A stretch of 45,676 nucleotides of DNA from a virus. The stretch covers positions 1 to 45,676 of the IMG/VR virus record IMGVR_UViG_3300020417_001760. The stretch is one strand, 5' to 3'. Both the position numbers and the translations under genes were made by a program. Positions 8,349 to 16,502 of this stretch are shown one piece after another. The notes under the pieces are model-generated. The model saw only the letters and a program-made list of their open reading frames with translations. It made no database searches and was not told where the DNA came from. Positions within the stretch are counted from its first letter, which is position 1. Every line of letters starts with the position of its first letter.

Positions 8349-9280
8349 AAGCAACAAGAGAAGCTATCAAAGATGTTTTACCTTTGATGGGTGAGATTAA
8401 TCAAGACATTGTTGTATTAGATGCAGATATAGGAGGAGCCACAAGACTAGCTTCGTTCGGTAAAAAATTTCCGAATAGATTTTTTCAAATTGGAATTGCA
8501 GAAGCTAATATGATAGGCATATCTTCGGGATTGGCTGAACATGGATTCAAAGTATTCTTGGGATCTTTTTCTTCTTTCCTAACTGGCAGATATGATATTA
8601 TAAGATGCAGTTTAGCTTATTCAGAATCACCTGTAATACTAGTAGGCTCTCATGTGGGTATGGCTATCGGTAAAGATGGTGTCACTCAAATGGGTTTAGA
8701 AGATGTAAGTATTATGAGAGCATTACCTAATATGACAATATTAAATCCGGCTACATATACTGAGGCTGTAGAGATTGTAAAGTATTTATGTAACAATCAA
8801 ATTAATGGTCCACATTATTTAAGGATTGGTAGACAACCAGTAGAAGACCCCATATCTGAACTGGACTATACTTTTGAATTTGGTAAAGGTTATCAAATAT
8901 CTGATGGTAAAGATATTACTTTATTTACAACAGGCTGTGTTTTATCCGACGTACTAAAAGCAAAACATAAGATAGAGTCTGATACAGATTTAACCGTAAG
9001 AGTAATTAATTTTCATACACTTAAACCAATAGACAAGCAGATTATAGCTACAGCCGCAAAAGAAACGAAACACCTATTTTCTGTAGAAGATCATTCTGTA
9101 ATTGGTGGTCTTGGTTCTATAGTAGCAGATGTCTTATGTGAAACCAAGCCTCAAAAGCTGATTAAACTTGGACTACAAGATCAATTTCCTGAATCTGGTC
9201 CTCCAACAGAACTATATGAAAAATATGGTTTAACTGCTGATAAGATTTGCGAAAAGGTATTAAATCATGTTGATAGATAA
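8345..9280 (+). CDS. Transketolase C-terminal subunit
   Basis: The 311-residue product holds the pyrimidine-binding domain and the C-terminal domain of transketolase. The catalytic glutamate that activates the ThDP aminopyrimidine ring is E53 in FQIGIAEANMIGISSGLA; GSHVGMAIGKDG and a transketolase-C region (about 190-305, with FHTLKPID) follow. It is close to full length for a split subunit. Together with the preceding gene it forms a complete enzyme, so the pair should be active and not a remnant. Its 3-prime end overlaps the AroE-like gene by 14 bases. Confidence 0.9.
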   Translation: MKATREAIKDVLPLMGEINQDIVVLDADIGGATRLASFGKKFPNRFFQIGIAEANMIGISSGLAEHGFKVFLGSFSSFLTGRYDIIRCSLAYSESPVILVGSHVGMAIGKDGVTQMGLEDVSIMRALPNMTILNPATYTEAVEIVKYLCNNQINGPHYLRIGRQPVEDPISELDYTFEFGKGYQISDGKDITLFTTGCVLSDVLKAKHKIESDTDLTVRVINFHTLKPIDKQIIATAAKETKHLFSVEDHSVIGGLGSIVADVLCETKPQKLIKLGLQDQFPESGPPTELYEKYGLTADKICEKVLNHVDR

Positions 9281-9896
9281 AGACACAAAATTATATTGTA
9301 GTTTTGCTAGAGTTGCAGGTAGTACAGGATGTGCGTTCCATAATGCTGGTTTTAAAAAGCACAATATTAATGCTATATATAAATCTTTTTCTGTACGTGA
9401 TATATATGATGCGGTACAATGCATGCGAGTTTTAGATATTAAGGGTGCTGGTGTTACCATGCCTTATAAAACAGATGTGATACGTTTTCTGGACGATGTA
9501 GATCAAACTGCCCTAGATATCAATGCATGTAATACTCTGATTAATAATAATGGTAAAATTAAAGGATATAATACAGACGTCCAATCTGCAATAGATTATT
9601 TACAGCCTTTAGAACTAAAACACTTAGTAGTACTGGGTAGTGGAGGTTATGCTAAAGCTGTTATTAGGGCTTGTAGAAAATTGGATATTGATGTAAAAAG
9701 AATTGTCAGAGAGAGCTGGCACCAACTTCCAGAGGTAAAAAATCATACAGTATTTAACTGTACTCCTGTAGAAAATATTAAACTTCATGAATCAAATAAA
9801 TTTATTGATTGTATAGCTACTACTCCAACAGGAAAAATATTAGCAGATAAACAAGCAGCTTATCAATTTAAATTATATACGGGTATAGATTATTAA
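9267..9896 (+). CDS. Short shikimate dehydrogenase-like (AroE family) enzyme
   Basis: The 209-residue protein keeps the AroE hallmarks: GVTMPYK with the catalytic Lys at K68, NT at 89-90, GYNTD with the catalytic Asp at D104, an NADP loop GSGGYAKA at 124-131, and a C-terminal KQAAYQFKLYTG that mirrors the conserved QAA helix. Two differences stand out. It is about 60 residues shorter than normal AroE, mostly in the cofactor domain, and the N-terminal SxS substrate motif is altered (VAGSTGCAFHN). It should be an NAD(P)-dependent polyol dehydrogenase, but the substrate may not be shikimate since no other shikimate gene is near. Its placement after transketolase suggests a role in the sugar pathway. 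Confidence 0.75.
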   Translation: MLIDKDTKLYCSFARVAGSTGCAFHNAGFKKHNINAIYKSFSVRDIYDAVQCMRVLDIKGAGVTMPYKTDVIRFLDDVDQTALDINACNTLINNNGKIKGYNTDVQSAIDYLQPLELKHLVVLGSGGYAKAVIRACRKLDIDVKRIVRESWHQLPEVKNHTVFNCTPVENIKLHESNKFIDCIATTPTGKILADKQAAYQFKLYTGIDY

Positions 9897-10589
9897 ATGA
9901 AAATATATTACAGAATAAGTGATACAGGATATAATAAAGTTAAGCCTGATTATATTAATAATGAAAATTGCTTAAGTAATTTTTGCAAGCACTTTTCAGA
10001 TTGTGACATAACTATAATTGCAGATAATATCTCTGATAATACATATGACATGATTTGCAAATATACTAAGGAATCTAATATAACAAATGTTTATGAAGGA
10101 AACGGTGCTGCTACTTTTAACATAGCATTGACTGAAGCATTAAAACTAAATGACAGTGAATCTGTGTACTTTGTAGAAAATGATTACATACATCTGCCTA
10201 ATAGCTGTAACGTATTACAAGAGGGTTTAGATTTTGGAATAGCATATGTAACCCTATATGATCATCCAGATAAATACTTAGATCCAAGTCTTGGAGGAAA
10301 TCCTTACTGTCAAGGCGGTGCAGAAAATACTAAAGTTTTTTTAACTCACTCTACCCATTGGAAAATTACAAATTCCACAACTATGACTTTTGCCGCAAGA
10401 GTCGAGACTCTACGCCAAGATGAAGAAATATTAAGACGCTGGACTAGTGATACACATCCACATGACTTTAAAATGTTTATCGAACTAAATCAAAAAGGCA
10501 GAAATATTATATCTCCTATTCCTAGTTATGCTACTCATGGAGAAACAAAATGGTTATCTCCTTTAGTAAACTGGAGGAAGAGTGTTTAA
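9897..10589 (+). CDS. Glycosyltransferase-like protein (GT-A type)
   Basis: The 230-residue product looks like a viral GT-A protein. A strand/helix start (YYRISDTGYNKVKP), the strand ITIIADN, and the acidic motif YFVENDYIHLP (END at 94-96) in the DxD position are followed by a C-terminal half with SYATHGETKWLSP. I recall proteins of this type in large phages and algal viruses within glycan clusters, but have no named family. It starts directly after the AroE-like stop and overlaps the next gene by eight bases. Confidence 0.5.
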   Translation: MKIYYRISDTGYNKVKPDYINNENCLSNFCKHFSDCDITIIADNISDNTYDMICKYTKESNITNVYEGNGAATFNIALTEALKLNDSESVYFVENDYIHLPNSCNVLQEGLDFGIAYVTLYDHPDKYLDPSLGGNPYCQGGAENTKVFLTHSTHWKITNSTTMTFAARVETLRQDEEILRRWTSDTHPHDFKMFIELNQKGRNIISPIPSYATHGETKWLSPLVNWRKSV

Positions 10590-11220
10590 ATTTGATTATG
10601 ATATTAACAAGTTTAATTTTAGTAAAATATTGTCATCGCTATTCGAAGTAGATAATTTAGAAAATATTAGTAGCGATATATCTGTATTAGATAGACCTCA
10701 CGATCAGTCTACTGTCCACCACAAGAAGTTTTACTCATGGATGAAAGAGTCAGAATTTCCTCTACTCTACGAAAGTTTTATAAAACAATATGTAAGACCA
10801 CTATATAAAACTAAAATAGTTGTACAGCAATATCCGACATTTAGAATATGTTATCCTAATAATGTAGCTATAGGCGAGTATCATAAAGATAAACACTATA
10901 GAGATAGTAATTGGGCAGAACAAGTACAAGAACTAAATTTCTTTTTGCCCTTTACAAATGCTTTTGATAGTAATACTATATGGGTAGAGTCAGAAGAAAA
11001 TAAAAAAGATTTTTCTGCTATGGAATGTAATTATGGTGAATGTATACGTTGGGATGCGTCTAATTTAACTCATGGTAATAAAATTAATACAACAGGTAAA
11101 AGTCGTGTGAGTATTGATTTTAGAGTAATAGCATATGATAATTATATTCCTAGTGACACAGGATCTATTAATCACAATATAAAATTTAAAATAGGAGAGT
11201 ATTACAAACTATATGATTAG
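10582..11220 (+). CDS. 2-oxoglutarate/Fe(II) oxygenase-like protein, StrG-like
   Basis: The 212-residue protein carries a possible Fe(II) facial triad: H101 and D103 in GEYHKDKHY, and H164 in LTHGNK, followed by R175 in TGKSRVSIDFRVI, which would bind 2-oxoglutarate. The spacing and the strongly conserved-looking SRVSIDFR ending resemble StrG-like proteins of streptomycin-type pathways and other phytanoyl-CoA-dioxygenase-fold enzymes. It could hydroxylate or oxidise a sugar or a protein side chain that is later glycosylated. It overlaps genes on both sides by eight bases and lies between two glycosyltransferases. Confidence 0.6.
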   Translation: MFKFDYDINKFNFSKILSSLFEVDNLENISSDISVLDRPHDQSTVHHKKFYSWMKESEFPLLYESFIKQYVRPLYKTKIVVQQYPTFRICYPNNVAIGEYHKDKHYRDSNWAEQVQELNFFLPFTNAFDSNTIWVESEENKKDFSAMECNYGECIRWDASNLTHGNKINTTGKSRVSIDFRVIAYDNYIPSDTGSINHNIKFKIGEYYKLYD

Positions 11221-12001
11221 CGTTATTATACCTACACTAAATACTCCTACAGCTTTAGATCTGTGTTTAGAATCTGCAATCGAAGGCCAAAATCAGTTAA
11301 ATGATATTGTTGTAGTTGTTGATGGTCACTTTAATATTAATGAAAAGGTTTTGGCTAAATATGCTGGTAAGATACATGCACTAGTATTGGATCAAAATGT
11401 AGGCACTTCCAAAGCTGCAAATTTTGGTGTGTATGCTGCCCAACATGATAACATCTTAATTGTCAATGATGATAATGTATTTCCTAAAGATTGGGATACT
11501 ATATTGTCAAAAATAGATTTATCTAATTGTGTGGTTGCACCCAATCAAATAGAACCATATAATAGTATATTCCACCAATTTCACATACATGATTTGGGTA
11601 GGACAATCGAGGATTTTGACTTGAATAAGTTTTGGGAGTACGAAAAATCTTTACGTCAAGATATGATTGAATATACAGGATCAACGTATCCTATATATAT
11701 AGACAAATTTAATTTTTTAAGGTGTGGAGGTTTTGATAGTGATTATCCCGGTAAGCCCGGTATGGTAGCAGATTGGGAGCTTTTTATGAAATGTGAAATG
11801 AATGGATTAAAAATGCTAAGAACTTATCAATTGTATTTTTACCATTTTGTTTCTATATCACATAAGACTCCCGAACGCATCGCAAAATCACAAGAAGATG
11901 AACAAAAGTGTCACCTATTTTTTAAACATAAGTGGGGGCAATTTGCGCAACATAACCCATTGAACAATTCTAAACTATTAACGAGGGAAAAAAATGCCTA
12001 A
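11213..12001 (+). CDS. Family 2 glycosyltransferase
   Basis: This is a clear GT2 enzyme of 262 residues. It starts ISVIIPTLNTPTALDLCLES, has the strand IVVVVDG for the nucleotide site, LDQNVGTSKAANFGV, and the metal-binding NDDN at 85-88. Later come a FLRCGGFDSDYPG acceptor-loop motif and ADWELFMKCEMNG with the ED-like base region. The C terminus resembles enzymes of cell-surface polysaccharide synthesis. Its final bases, including AGGG, lie upstream of and overlap the dehydratase gene start by eight bases. Confidence 0.85.
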   Translation: MISVIIPTLNTPTALDLCLESAIEGQNQLNDIVVVVDGHFNINEKVLAKYAGKIHALVLDQNVGTSKAANFGVYAAQHDNILIVNDDNVFPKDWDTILSKIDLSNCVVAPNQIEPYNSIFHQFHIHDLGRTIEDFDLNKFWEYEKSLRQDMIEYTGSTYPIYIDKFNFLRCGGFDSDYPGKPGMVADWELFMKCEMNGLKMLRTYQLYFYHFVSISHKTPERIAKSQEDEQKCHLFFKHKWGQFAQHNPLNNSKLLTREKNA

Positions 12002-12998
12002 AACAATTTTAGTCACAGGAGCAGCAGGTTTTCTAGGTTCTCATTTTGTAGAAGAACTATTAGTTAATACTGATTGGAACATTGTATGCCTTTGTAGGTT
12101 AACTTATGTAGGTGATTTAGAAAGACTATTAGATAGTTTACATGTTAAACAACATGCAGATAGGGTTAAATTAGTCTATCATGATTTAAAATTTGATATC
12201 CCTCCTCATATTGAAGAATCCATTGGTAATGTAGACTACGTTGTGCATATCGCTGCTAATAGCCATGTAGATCGTAGTATTGTACATCCTAAACAATTCT
12301 TTGAAGATAATGTAATGGGTACAGTTAATTTACTAGAATGGTATAGAAAAACTAATCCTAGTGCTTTGTTTATTAATTATCTAACCGATGAAGTTTTCGG
12401 TCCCGCACCAGACAATTACGACTTTAAAGAAGATGACAGATGGCGACCAAGCAATCCTTACAGCGCAAGTAAAGCTGGACAAGGGGCAGCAGGTATTGCT
12501 TATTGGAATACATATAATTTACCAATCATCAGTACCTATACAATGAATTTATATGGTGCTAGACAACACAAGGAAAAACTAGTAGCTAAAGCTATTGGTA
12601 AAATACATAATGATGAAATTATACCTATTCATGCTAAGATGGATGGAGATAAAGTTTTATATGTAGGACAACGACATTGGTTACACGCTCGTAATGCAGC
12701 TAATGCTACGTTATTCTTACTAAAACACGGTAAGCCGGGAGCACATTATAATGTTGTAGGAGACACAGAACGACATAATGATGATTTAGTTAAAGCTATT
12801 GCTGAATTGATGGGTAAAGAAGCACGAATACAATATGTAGATTGCGATAAAGCTAGACCGGGACACGACAAGAGATACAGTTTAGACGGTTCTAAACTTA
12901 GAGATATGGGTTGGCAGCAACCTATTGATTTCCAAACTTCACTACAAACCACAATTGAATGGATGTTAAATGATCAATCTAAAAAATATAGTTTCTAA
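11994..12998 (+). CDS. NDP-sugar 4,6-dehydratase (RmlB-like)
   Basis: The 334-residue protein is an extended SDR: NAD-binding GAAGFLGS at 9-16, TDEVFG at 131-136 and YSASK at 156-160. The Thr-Asp-Glu triad (T131, D132, E133) plus Y156/K160 is the signature of dTDP-glucose or GDP-sugar 4,6-dehydratases, separating it from plain C4 epimerases. It removes water from an NDP-sugar to form a 4-keto-6-deoxy sugar. Followed closely by an RmlC-like epimerase gene, it should make a modified 6-deoxy sugar; in the heptose reading it would correspond to a DmhA-type GDP-heptose dehydratase. The length is typical. Confidence 0.85.
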   Translation: MPKTILVTGAAGFLGSHFVEELLVNTDWNIVCLCRLTYVGDLERLLDSLHVKQHADRVKLVYHDLKFDIPPHIEESIGNVDYVVHIAANSHVDRSIVHPKQFFEDNVMGTVNLLEWYRKTNPSALFINYLTDEVFGPAPDNYDFKEDDRWRPSNPYSASKAGQGAAGIAYWNTYNLPIISTYTMNLYGARQHKEKLVAKAIGKIHNDEIIPIHAKMDGDKVLYVGQRHWLHARNAANATLFLLKHGKPGAHYNVVGDTERHNDDLVKAIAELMGKEARIQYVDCDKARPGHDKRYSLDGSKLRDMGWQQPIDFQTSLQTTIEWMLNDQSKKYSF

Positions 12999-13905
12999 AT
13001 CTTTAATCGGATTAGTGGCTACGCTTGATGATGTTCGTTCTGTACAACGAGCATGGGAATATGCTAAATACAATAGTGCTTGGCTAGAAGAATTCGATAC
13101 TATTATTTATAGCGTGAATGGAGACATAGATTATATCTCTAAATTTGGTGTTGAGATTGATAATATATTAAGAAAACCAACAGTTGAAATACTTGATAGT
13201 AAAAATTTAGGACATACCTTTGGTACGTTTGATAATGATAGAAAGATTTTTGACTATGCCAAAGACAAAGACTATGAGTATATCTGGAAATTTTCTGTAG
13301 ATACTATAGCCCAATCAAATATCTTTGATGTACAAATAGATGAGTCTAAAGATTTTTTCTACATCAACAATATAGGATACGCTGCTTTTGCAAATACCAG
13401 TAAAAAACAATTAATATCTCAAATTAAAGATAAATCATATTTTTATCCACAAACAAATTATTATATCATTAAAAATAAAATTAAAAACTGGCATCCTTCT
13501 TATAATGAAACAATAAGTCTTCGAGATAAATTTGCAGAAGAATATCATAAACAAAATAATCCTGGATTTACACCATGGGAAGCTATACCGGGTTGCGATT
13601 GCGAATCGATGCTAGTTAAAACTATTGAAGAAAATAACTTACAACCATATCATTTATTGTCCGATATTGAAACTAAAAATATAGTTAATTTTGTCTACAC
13701 ATATAAGGTTGGTGATGGAAGCCATAAAAATGTACAATATACTAATATAGGTGGGCTATGTCATTATCATGTCATTAACCATCCCGTAGCAACTATATTG
13801 CCTACTTTACAGAAATTTATTACAGAAGATGAATATAACGCTCTGCAAAAACAAAAAGAAAGCGTAAAAGCAAATGATAAAGTTACACTCGACCATAATC
13901 CCTGA
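12970..13905 (+). CDS. Glycosyltransferase-like protein of unknown family
   Basis: The 311-residue product starts inside the dehydratase gene (29-base overlap) and has no exact family that I recognise. The order of elements resembles a GT-A core: LIGLVATLDDVRSVQRAWEY, then IIYSVNG, a KNLGHTFGTFDN loop similar to the NxGxxxxxN region of GT2 enzymes, and YIWKFSVDTI with a VD-T acidic site. The C-terminal third includes HYHVINHP. I infer a divergent glycosyltransferase placed between the two nucleotide-sugar enzymes. It overlaps the epimerase gene by 32 bases. Confidence 0.45.
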   Translation: MINLKNIVSKSLIGLVATLDDVRSVQRAWEYAKYNSAWLEEFDTIIYSVNGDIDYISKFGVEIDNILRKPTVEILDSKNLGHTFGTFDNDRKIFDYAKDKDYEYIWKFSVDTIAQSNIFDVQIDESKDFFYINNIGYAAFANTSKKQLISQIKDKSYFYPQTNYYIIKNKIKNWHPSYNETISLRDKFAEEYHKQNNPGFTPWEAIPGCDCESMLVKTIEENNLQPYHLLSDIETKNIVNFVYTYKVGDGSHKNVQYTNIGGLCHYHVINHPVATILPTLQKFITEDEYNALQKQKESVKANDKVTLDHNP

Positions 13906-14362
13906 TTGTGTATGGATTGAGCCTAAAAAATTTGAAGATAATAGAGGTATATTTTGTGAAACCTTTAAAAGCTCATTTTTGCCTCATTTTAAACCTGTAC
14001 AAACAAACTATAGTTTCTCTAAAAAGGGTGTCTTACGAGGCGTTCACAGAACTCCATATGCCAAATTAGTCACTTGTGTCAAAGGTAATGTATATGATGT
14101 TTGCGTGGATTTAAGACCAGATAGCCCAACCTATAACAATTATTTTGGTGTGGTATTGCATGAGACTGTACTTAATAGTCTATATATTCCTCCATACTGT
14201 GGACATGCTTTTATAGCTATGACAGATTCCGTGCTGGTTTATCAACAAGATCACGAATATGATAAAACTATGGACGAAGCATACTGTTATAATAACTATG
14301 ATATAAACTGGCCAATTGCTCCTACAATCATTTCTGATAAAGATAAAAACTGCTGTGACTGA
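13874..14362 (+). CDS. dTDP-4-dehydrorhamnose 3,5-epimerase-like (RmlC family)
   Basis: The 162-residue protein has the RmlC cupin barrel: FEDNRGIFCETF near the start, VLRGVHRTPYAKLV with the catalytic His at H58 and Lys at K64, IPPYCGHAF at 105-113, and a Q-D-EY region with Tyr129 that fits the catalytic tyrosine. It should epimerise C3 and/or C5 of a 4-keto-6-deoxy NDP-sugar made by the dehydratase two genes upstream. No RmlD-type reductase gene is seen nearby, so the final reduction may use another enzyme, possibly the AroE-like protein or a host enzyme. The start gives a 32-base overlap but fits the family N terminus. Confidence 0.85.
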   Translation: MIKLHSTIIPDCVWIEPKKFEDNRGIFCETFKSSFLPHFKPVQTNYSFSKKGVLRGVHRTPYAKLVTCVKGNVYDVCVDLRPDSPTYNNYFGVVLHETVLNSLYIPPYCGHAFIAMTDSVLVYQQDHEYDKTMDEAYCYNNYDINWPIAPTIISDKDKNCCD

Positions 14363-15977
14363 TAATATAAAATTACCTAAAGATTTTAATTGGCAGCATT
14401 ATCTGGCTGTCAATAAAGATTTACAAAAAGATGGAGTCACAGATGAAACAGCCGCTATTGAACATTGGCTTAAATTTGGTCATAAAGAAGATAGAGAATA
14501 TTGTCCCAAAAAAGACACCTTCTCACTAATAGTAGCTTGCAAAAATAGAACAGAGAATTTAGTTAAAACTTTACCGTCTTGGTTGTGTATAAATAAAATT
14601 ACAGAATACATTGTGGTGGATTATGATTCTGATGAACCTATATCAGAAAATCCTTCTTTTAAATCTTGGAAAGACAATGCTCAAATTGAAATTGTTAGAG
14701 TCACAGGTAAAGATAAATTTAATTTAGGTCAAGCATACAATCTTGCTACGGATTGTTGTACTAATAATAATATTATTAAAATAGACGCCGATCATGCGTG
14801 TATAGATCCTAGCTTTTTAGACTACTTTACAGAGCCACATTTACAAACCCTCTTTATTCATGCAGATCATAATTTTAGTAATAAAGGACTATCTGGTTTC
14901 TGTATGTTTCCAAAATCAAAAAATGTATATTATAGAGAAGATTTAAATGGTTGGGGTTACGATGATTTAGATTTTTATGCTCGTCTTAGACAAAGACCTC
15001 ATCCGTTTGAAGAAAACACAAAACTCAAAGAAATTATATTCTTCGATATAGAAAAATATATTGAGCATGTAGACCACGAACCTGTTCCAGACAAAGATAT
15101 TATTCATTACTCTAACAAAATAATATGTTTAATAGATCCATATGTGCAACCTCTAAGACAGGGTTACAAACTAAACGATCAATCTGAAGTTGTGTTTACA
15201 AATCAAAAAACTATAGATAAAATATATTGCATTAATCTTGAACATAGAAATGATAGATGGGAATACTGTAGTGGTATACCAAATGTGGAAAGATTTGACG
15301 CAATCAAAACTACCGATAACATACACAAGTATACTGAATATAATTTAGGTTATGATCCTGTAGATCTAGAAGTTGCAATTTATTTTCATGTACACAAAGG
15401 TGCGTATGGGGCTTATCTCAGTCATTATTTATTGTGGAAAAAAATAGCAGAAGAAAACATAGATTATGCGCTAGTGTTGGAGGACGATATAGACACAAAC
15501 TCTGTTAACCATTTGCTAGATTCTAATTTATTAATAGGTAATTACGATCTTATACAATTATCAAAAAGAGTGAGATTTGACAGAGATGACAATCCTGTTT
15601 TTGATGGTGCTGAATCTTACATCATATCTAAACAGGGAGCAAATACTTTATTATCACTAACACACTCTCCCTTTCTATTTAGTAAGCTAGGCGTAAAAAA
15701 ATATAATAATTTAAATTATTTAGATAGTAAGCTAGATTTACAACTCCATAACTATAAATGGTCTGAACAGCCTGCTATCACCTGTCCTGTAGATAAATTT
15801 ATGGGGTATGCATGTCAAACTGATTTGCTCGATTTGTTTTTATATCCAGTAATCGATATTAATAAATCTGTAGCTAGTAATTCAGACATAGGACTGTCAG
15901 AAGGTATTAATGCTTGGCACTTTGGTCATGATACTATTATACATTATTCAAAACTATTAGGAGGAAATAATGGATAG
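14355..15977 (+). CDS. Two-domain glycosyltransferase (GT2 plus GT25)
   Basis: I prefer the GTG at 14355, overlapping the epimerase stop by eight bases; an in-frame ATG at 14316 is the alternative. The product is about 540 residues. After a short N-terminal module with HYLAVNKDL and HWLKFGHKE, a motif common in front of sugar enzymes, a GT2 domain runs from about residue 56 with a DAD at 144-146. A second domain from about residue 288 begins IYCINLEHRNDRW and has ED-D (LEDDID, D377/D378), the signature of GT25 enzymes of lipooligosaccharide synthesis. One chain may therefore add two sugars in succession. It overlaps dCMP deaminase by eight bases. Confidence 0.8.
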   Translation: MTDNIKLPKDFNWQHYLAVNKDLQKDGVTDETAAIEHWLKFGHKEDREYCPKKDTFSLIVACKNRTENLVKTLPSWLCINKITEYIVVDYDSDEPISENPSFKSWKDNAQIEIVRVTGKDKFNLGQAYNLATDCCTNNNIIKIDADHACIDPSFLDYFTEPHLQTLFIHADHNFSNKGLSGFCMFPKSKNVYYREDLNGWGYDDLDFYARLRQRPHPFEENTKLKEIIFFDIEKYIEHVDHEPVPDKDIIHYSNKIICLIDPYVQPLRQGYKLNDQSEVVFTNQKTIDKIYCINLEHRNDRWEYCSGIPNVERFDAIKTTDNIHKYTEYNLGYDPVDLEVAIYFHVHKGAYGAYLSHYLLWKKIAEENIDYALVLEDDIDTNSVNHLLDSNLLIGNYDLIQLSKRVRFDRDDNPVFDGAESYIISKQGANTLLSLTHSPFLFSKLGVKKYNNLNYLDSKLDLQLHNYKWSEQPAITCPVDKFMGYACQTDLLDLFLYPVIDINKSVASNSDIGLSEGINAWHFGHDTIIHYSKLLGGNNG

Positions 15978-16437
15978 AATTGATTGGGTAACTTATTTTA
16001 TGGGTATTGCAAAAGTAGTTTCTCAAAGAAGTCATGATATACATACACAGCATGGTTGTGTCATAACAGATAAAGACAATCATATTTTATCAACAGGCTA
16101 TAATGGTTTTCCTAGAGGTGTTGATGATAGTGAATTTCCAACATCTAGACCAGATAAGTACCACTGGATGATTCATGCAGAACGTAATGCTTTAGCAAAT
16201 TGTCTTACTAGACCAGAAAATGGCATAGCATATGTCACAGGACAATGCTGTAACGACTGTATCATGGCTTTATGGCAACATGGAATTACAAAAGTTGTCA
16301 TGATGGACAGCCATGGAACAAAGCTTTTCGATGCAGAAGCTCAAAAAAGATTTGATTTTTTTGTACACCAAACAAAAATAACTGTAGAAAAAGTTAGCCC
16401 AGACTTTTCTTGGGCAGCAAAAACCTTCGGTGTATGA
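15970..16437 (+). CDS. Deoxycytidylate (dCMP) deaminase
   Basis: The 155-residue enzyme converts dCMP to dUMP, feeding dTMP synthesis. The zinc-binding site is HAERNA at 69-74, with His69 and proton-shuttling Glu71, and the second half is CCNDC with C94 and C97. The early part, TQHGCVI and GYNGFPRG, is typical of phage and bacterial dCMP deaminases. It overlaps the GT2-GT25 gene by eight bases but belongs functionally to the nucleotide genes that follow. An intergenic gap of 124 bases separates it from nrdJ. Confidence 0.92.
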   Translation: MDRIDWVTYFMGIAKVVSQRSHDIHTQHGCVITDKDNHILSTGYNGFPRGVDDSEFPTSRPDKYHWMIHAERNALANCLTRPENGIAYVTGQCCNDCIMALWQHGITKVVMMDSHGTKLFDAEAQKRFDFFVHQTKITVEKVSPDFSWAAKTFGV

Positions 16438-16473
16438 CATTGTTAAGATAAGTAATTTTTTTCTTTTATGGCC

Positions 16474-16502
16474 TTGCAAACTCTAACCCAATGATTTATC
16501 AT
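16474..16502 (+). promoter_or_regulatory. Candidate promoter before nrdJ
   Basis: In the 124-base gap after the deaminase gene, TTGCAA (16474-16479) and TATCAT (16497-16502) are 17 bases apart, a moderate sigma70-like match (4/6 and 5/6). The ten-base word GTGTATGACA occurs at 16430-16439 and again at 16505-16514, bracketing the promoter. TGGCC/GGCCA (16469-16473 and 16531-16535) could pair. The nrdJ ATG at 16562 has a strong AAGGAG at 16551-16556. Confidence 0.3.

Noticed and set aside
9267-9896. Complete shikimate pathway in the phage
   Set aside because: Only an AroE-like gene is present; no DAHP synthase, dehydroquinate synthase or dehydratase genes were seen.
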